Assembly (NCBI GenBank): GCA_001779505.1
Contig: MFKH01000010.1
Coordinates: 10,414-32,309, forward strand
Direction: 5' to 3'
Source of the DNA: Candidatus Jorgensenbacteria bacterium GWA1_54_12
GTDB lineage: Bacteria; Patescibacteriota; Minisyncoccia; UBA6257; GWB1-50-10
DNA: 21,896 nucleotides
The notes under the pieces were generated by a model. It did no database searches and had not been told where the DNA came from. It saw nothing but the letters and a program-made list of their open reading frames with translations. Both the position numbers and the translations under genes were made by a program. Each line of letters opens with the position of its first letter. Within the stretch, counting starts at the first letter, position 1. Positions 19,998 to 21,896 of this stretch are shown here, in pieces.

Positions 19998-21581
19998 ATG
20001 AATTTCGCGCAGGCAGTCATACGAACGTTCTCGCGGAAAGAGCGCATTGCCGCCATCGCAGCGCTTGTCGTGTTTTTCTTGTCCGGCGCCGCAAAAGCGG
20101 GAGCCGTGATAGAGGAGCGGAGCGTTATGATGCCCGCGCCCGGCGGAACGTATCGCGAAGGCATTGTCGGCCAACCGGTTGCCGTAAATCCCGTCATATC
20201 GGGGAATCCGGCCGACGAGGCGCTTGCGGCCCTCGTCTATGCCCGCCTCGGAACGCTCGTGGAAGACCTGACGGTAACCGAAGAAAGAGTGTACACCGTG
20301 CTCTTGAAAGAAGAGCTGGTGTGGGCTGACGGCACACCCCTCACAAGCGACGATGTGCTTTTTACCGTGGAGACGATACAAAATCCCGAAGCGCAGTCTC
20401 CTCGATATAAAAACTGGGAAGGTGTTGTTGCGGAGCGTGTGAGCGAACTTCGACTCACCCTCACGCTTTCTTCGCCATACGTTTTCTTTGAAGAACAGAT
20501 ACGAAATCTGTTAGTCGTTCCGCGGCACCTCTTCGTGCATTTGCCGCCGTCAAACATTCGTCTTTCGGCATATAATTTTGAGCCCGTCGGTAGCGGCCCG
20601 TATCGTTTTGAAGGGCTCACGAAGCGGCGCGACGGATTCATTACCGAGTATCATTTCGTCCGTAACGAACTTTTTGCTGGTGAGCCGGCTTTTATCAAAC
20701 ACTTTTTCGTTAAGTTTTTTGAGAGCCCCGAGGAATTAAGGGACGCGTACCGGCGGCGGGCGATAGACGGGTTTGGCGCATTTGCTCCCAATAAGGACGA
20801 AACCATTCGTGGGGAACGCATCTATGCGCCGACGGCGGCGTATTACGCCGTGTTTTTCAATCCGCGCGCAAAAACATTGCTTGCCGAAGAATCGTTTCGC
20901 AGGGCGCTCGTGCAGGCAATTGACCGCGAAACACTCGTTACGGATGTTTTGGGAGGAGCGGGTACGCCAGTCGCAGGCCCTGATCCATACCGCCGCGACG
21001 CCGGAACGCCGGAGTTTGAGAAAGCGTCTTCAACACTCGCAAAACTTCGCGCGGAGTATGGAGAATTAAAAATGGAAATTGCCGTTCCCGAAACGCCGTT
21101 TCTGCGCGACGCCGCCGTGCGGGTAAAAGAAATGTGGGAAGCGGCGGGAATTAGTGAAGTTCGCCTTGTTTTTATAGACGAAGCGACGTTCATGAATCGC
21201 ATTGTGCGCGAGCGCAACTATGAAGCGGTGCTCTTCGGTAACGTTTTGGAGCACGAATATGACCTCTTTCCTTTCTGGCACACATCAGAACGTTTTTACC
21301 CCGGACTGAATCTTGCGCTCTTTACGATGAAGTCGCTTGACACCGTACTTGAAGACATTAGGCAGGAAGCCGACGCAGATGCACGGCGCGAACTTTTTGA
21401 GAAGGCGGTAGATATCATTGCGGACGAATCTCCGGCCGTATTCCTTTTTACGGTGCCATACACCTATGTGCATAACGGGAGGCTTCACGGGTTCGCGCTT
21501 GAAAAACCTCTTGTTGTTCCCGCAGACCGGTTTCGGGACGCCGCTTCATGGTACGTAAACGAGGCGAGAGTGATAGAATAG
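19998..21581 (+). CDS. Family 5 extracellular solute (peptide)-binding protein
   Basis: OppA/DppA-like substrate-binding protein, 527 residues. An N-terminal basic region and hydrophobic segment (1-36, RKERIAAIAALVVFFLSGAAKA) act as a signal peptide or anchor; no lipobox Cys is visible. Family hallmarks include LKEELVWADGTPLTSDDVLFTVE (104-126), VGSGPYRFEGL, YYAVFFNPRAK and RRALVQAIDRETLV. Such proteins deliver peptides or similar ligands to ABC permeases. No permease or ATPase gene is adjacent; the neighbours are secG and an isomerase, so it may work with a distant transporter or have a non-transport role. ATG 19998 follows the secG stop by 2 nt. Confidence 0.92.
   Translation: MNFAQAVIRTFSRKERIAAIAALVVFFLSGAAKAGAVIEERSVMMPAPGGTYREGIVGQPVAVNPVISGNPADEALAALVYARLGTLVEDLTVTEERVYTVLLKEELVWADGTPLTSDDVLFTVETIQNPEAQSPRYKNWEGVVAERVSELRLTLTLSSPYVFFEEQIRNLLVVPRHLFVHLPPSNIRLSAYNFEPVGSGPYRFEGLTKRRDGFITEYHFVRNELFAGEPAFIKHFFVKFFESPEELRDAYRRRAIDGFGAFAPNKDETIRGERIYAPTAAYYAVFFNPRAKTLLAEESFRRALVQAIDRETLVTDVLGGAGTPVAGPDPYRRDAGTPEFEKASSTLAKLRAEYGELKMEIAVPETPFLRDAAVRVKEMWEAAGISEVRLVFIDEATFMNRIVRERNYEAVLFGNVLEHEYDLFPFWHTSERFYPGLNLALFTMKSLDTVLEDIRQEADADARRELFEKAVDIIADESPAVFLFTVPYTYVHNGRLHGFALEKPLVVPADRFRDAASWYVNEARVIE
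21574..21579 (+). promoter_or_regulatory. Extended -10 element of the isomerase gene
   Basis: TAGAAT preceded by TGA (extended -10) overlaps the stop of the substrate-binding protein gene and ends 7 nt before ATG 21587. Confidence 0.45.
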
Positions 21582-21586
21582 TAACA

Positions 21587-21896
21587 ATGTTTGAGGATCA
21601 TGTCCGTCGTTTCAGCGCCCAGCTCACCTCCCGAGGGCTTGTGCCGGAAGACATTGAGAATCTCGCGGACGATTGCGACGCTCTTGTCATAGCCGGCATG
21701 GGCGGGTCGGCTCTGGCCGGGGAGATTCTTCGGGATTTTGCGGGAGAATTGGGCCTGCGCCTGCCAGTTCTCTTGTGGCAGGATTATGGATTTCCGGAGG
21801 TTGCGGCATGGGCGAAGAAACCGCTCGTCGTTGCCGTATCATTTTCCGGCGGGACGAAGGAGACACTCTCGGCATACGAGGAGGCGGGAAAACGGG
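21587..21896 (+). CDS. Bifunctional phosphoglucose/phosphomannose isomerase (partial)
   Basis: Only the first 103 codons are inside the window. The N-terminal SIS-domain signature is clear: DALVIAGMGGSALAGEILRD (34-53), LPVLLWQDYGFPE and LVVAVSFSGGTKETLSAYEEA (about 80-100). Proteins of this type interconvert glucose-6-phosphate or mannose-6-phosphate with fructose-6-phosphate. The C-terminal isomerase part lies beyond the right edge, so specificity cannot be checked. The start is 5 nt after the preceding stop, without a Shine-Dalgarno. Confidence 0.87.
   Translation, partial: MFEDHVRRFSAQLTSRGLVPEDIENLADDCDALVIAGMGGSALAGEILRDFAGELGLRLPVLLWQDYGFPEVAAWAKKPLVVAVSFSGGTKETLSAYEEAGKR

Noticed and set aside
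1..21896. tRNA, rRNA or riboswitch genes
   Set aside because: I looked through the gaps for cloverleaf ends, T-loop sequence and known riboswitch cores and saw none; gaps are too short for most. A covariance-model scan would be needed to exclude small structured RNAs.

Overview
The window is a dense, roughly 50-60% GC bacterial segment with very short intergenic gaps, many overlapping or abutting genes, compact versions of housekeeping proteins and no rRNA, tRNA, IS element or CRISPR array that I can see. The gene set (pnp-rpsO, tsaD, valS, PrsW, Hsp20, ppa, nusA, a PduO-type cobalamin adenosyltransferase, ftsK, a RodZ-like protein, recA, secG, an orphan peptide-binding protein and a SIS-domain sugar isomerase), the small proteins and a proline-rich single-TM protein after pnp suggest Candidate Phyla Radiation/Patescibacteria, most likely Parcubacteria. 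This is an inference from content and style, not a database result.

Layout. 1-2403 (minus): proline-rich membrane protein (cut by the window edge) and polynucleotide phosphorylase. 2433-3171 (plus): a short ribosomal protein S15 overlapping a NYN-domain nuclease. 3267-6143: a nucleotide-metabolism block. A cytidylyltransferase-like gene is translationally coupled to a nucleotidyltransferase-dCMP deaminase fusion (plus), and these converge on thymidylate synthase and a HIT protein (minus) across a perfect hairpin. 6233-8256: tyrosine recombinase (minus) diverging from a LysM/M23 peptidase-like protein (plus). 8259-11754: TraR/DksA-type zinc finger (minus) diverging from tsaD and valS (plus). 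11755-14711 (minus): PrsW protease, Hsp20, inorganic pyrophosphatase and NusA. 14806-15140: a self-contained unit with promoter, 77-residue orphan protein and terminator. 15141-15381: an AT-rich, gene-free array of repeats. 15382-15918 (minus): cobalamin adenosyltransferase. 15989-21896 (plus): ftsK, rodZ-like, recA, secG, substrate-binding protein, and the start of a phosphoglucose/phosphomannose isomerase.

Two patterns stand out. First, the 15141-15381 region holds five imperfect inverted repeats built on TGTTTCA/TGAAACA half-sites, about 40-65 bp apart, alternating with two TGTAAAAA hairpins and accompanied by a perfect DnaA box (TTATCCACA). It is a candidate replication-origin or centromere-like site. 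Second, many transcription-unit starts have a -10 hexamer 6-8 nt in front of the start codon (xer, M23, traR, tsaD, valS, hsp20, ppa, pduO, ftsK, isomerase), as expected for leaderless mRNAs. The nucleotide block and the 14863 orphan instead carry strong Shine-Dalgarno sequences, and some of these genes use many AGA/AGG codons, which hints at a different origin.

Pathway links: dCMP deaminase makes dUMP, thymidylate synthase converts dUMP to dTMP, and pyrophosphatase and the HIT protein could clear nucleotide by-products. FtsK, the Xer recombinase and RecA are the chromosome-handling set.
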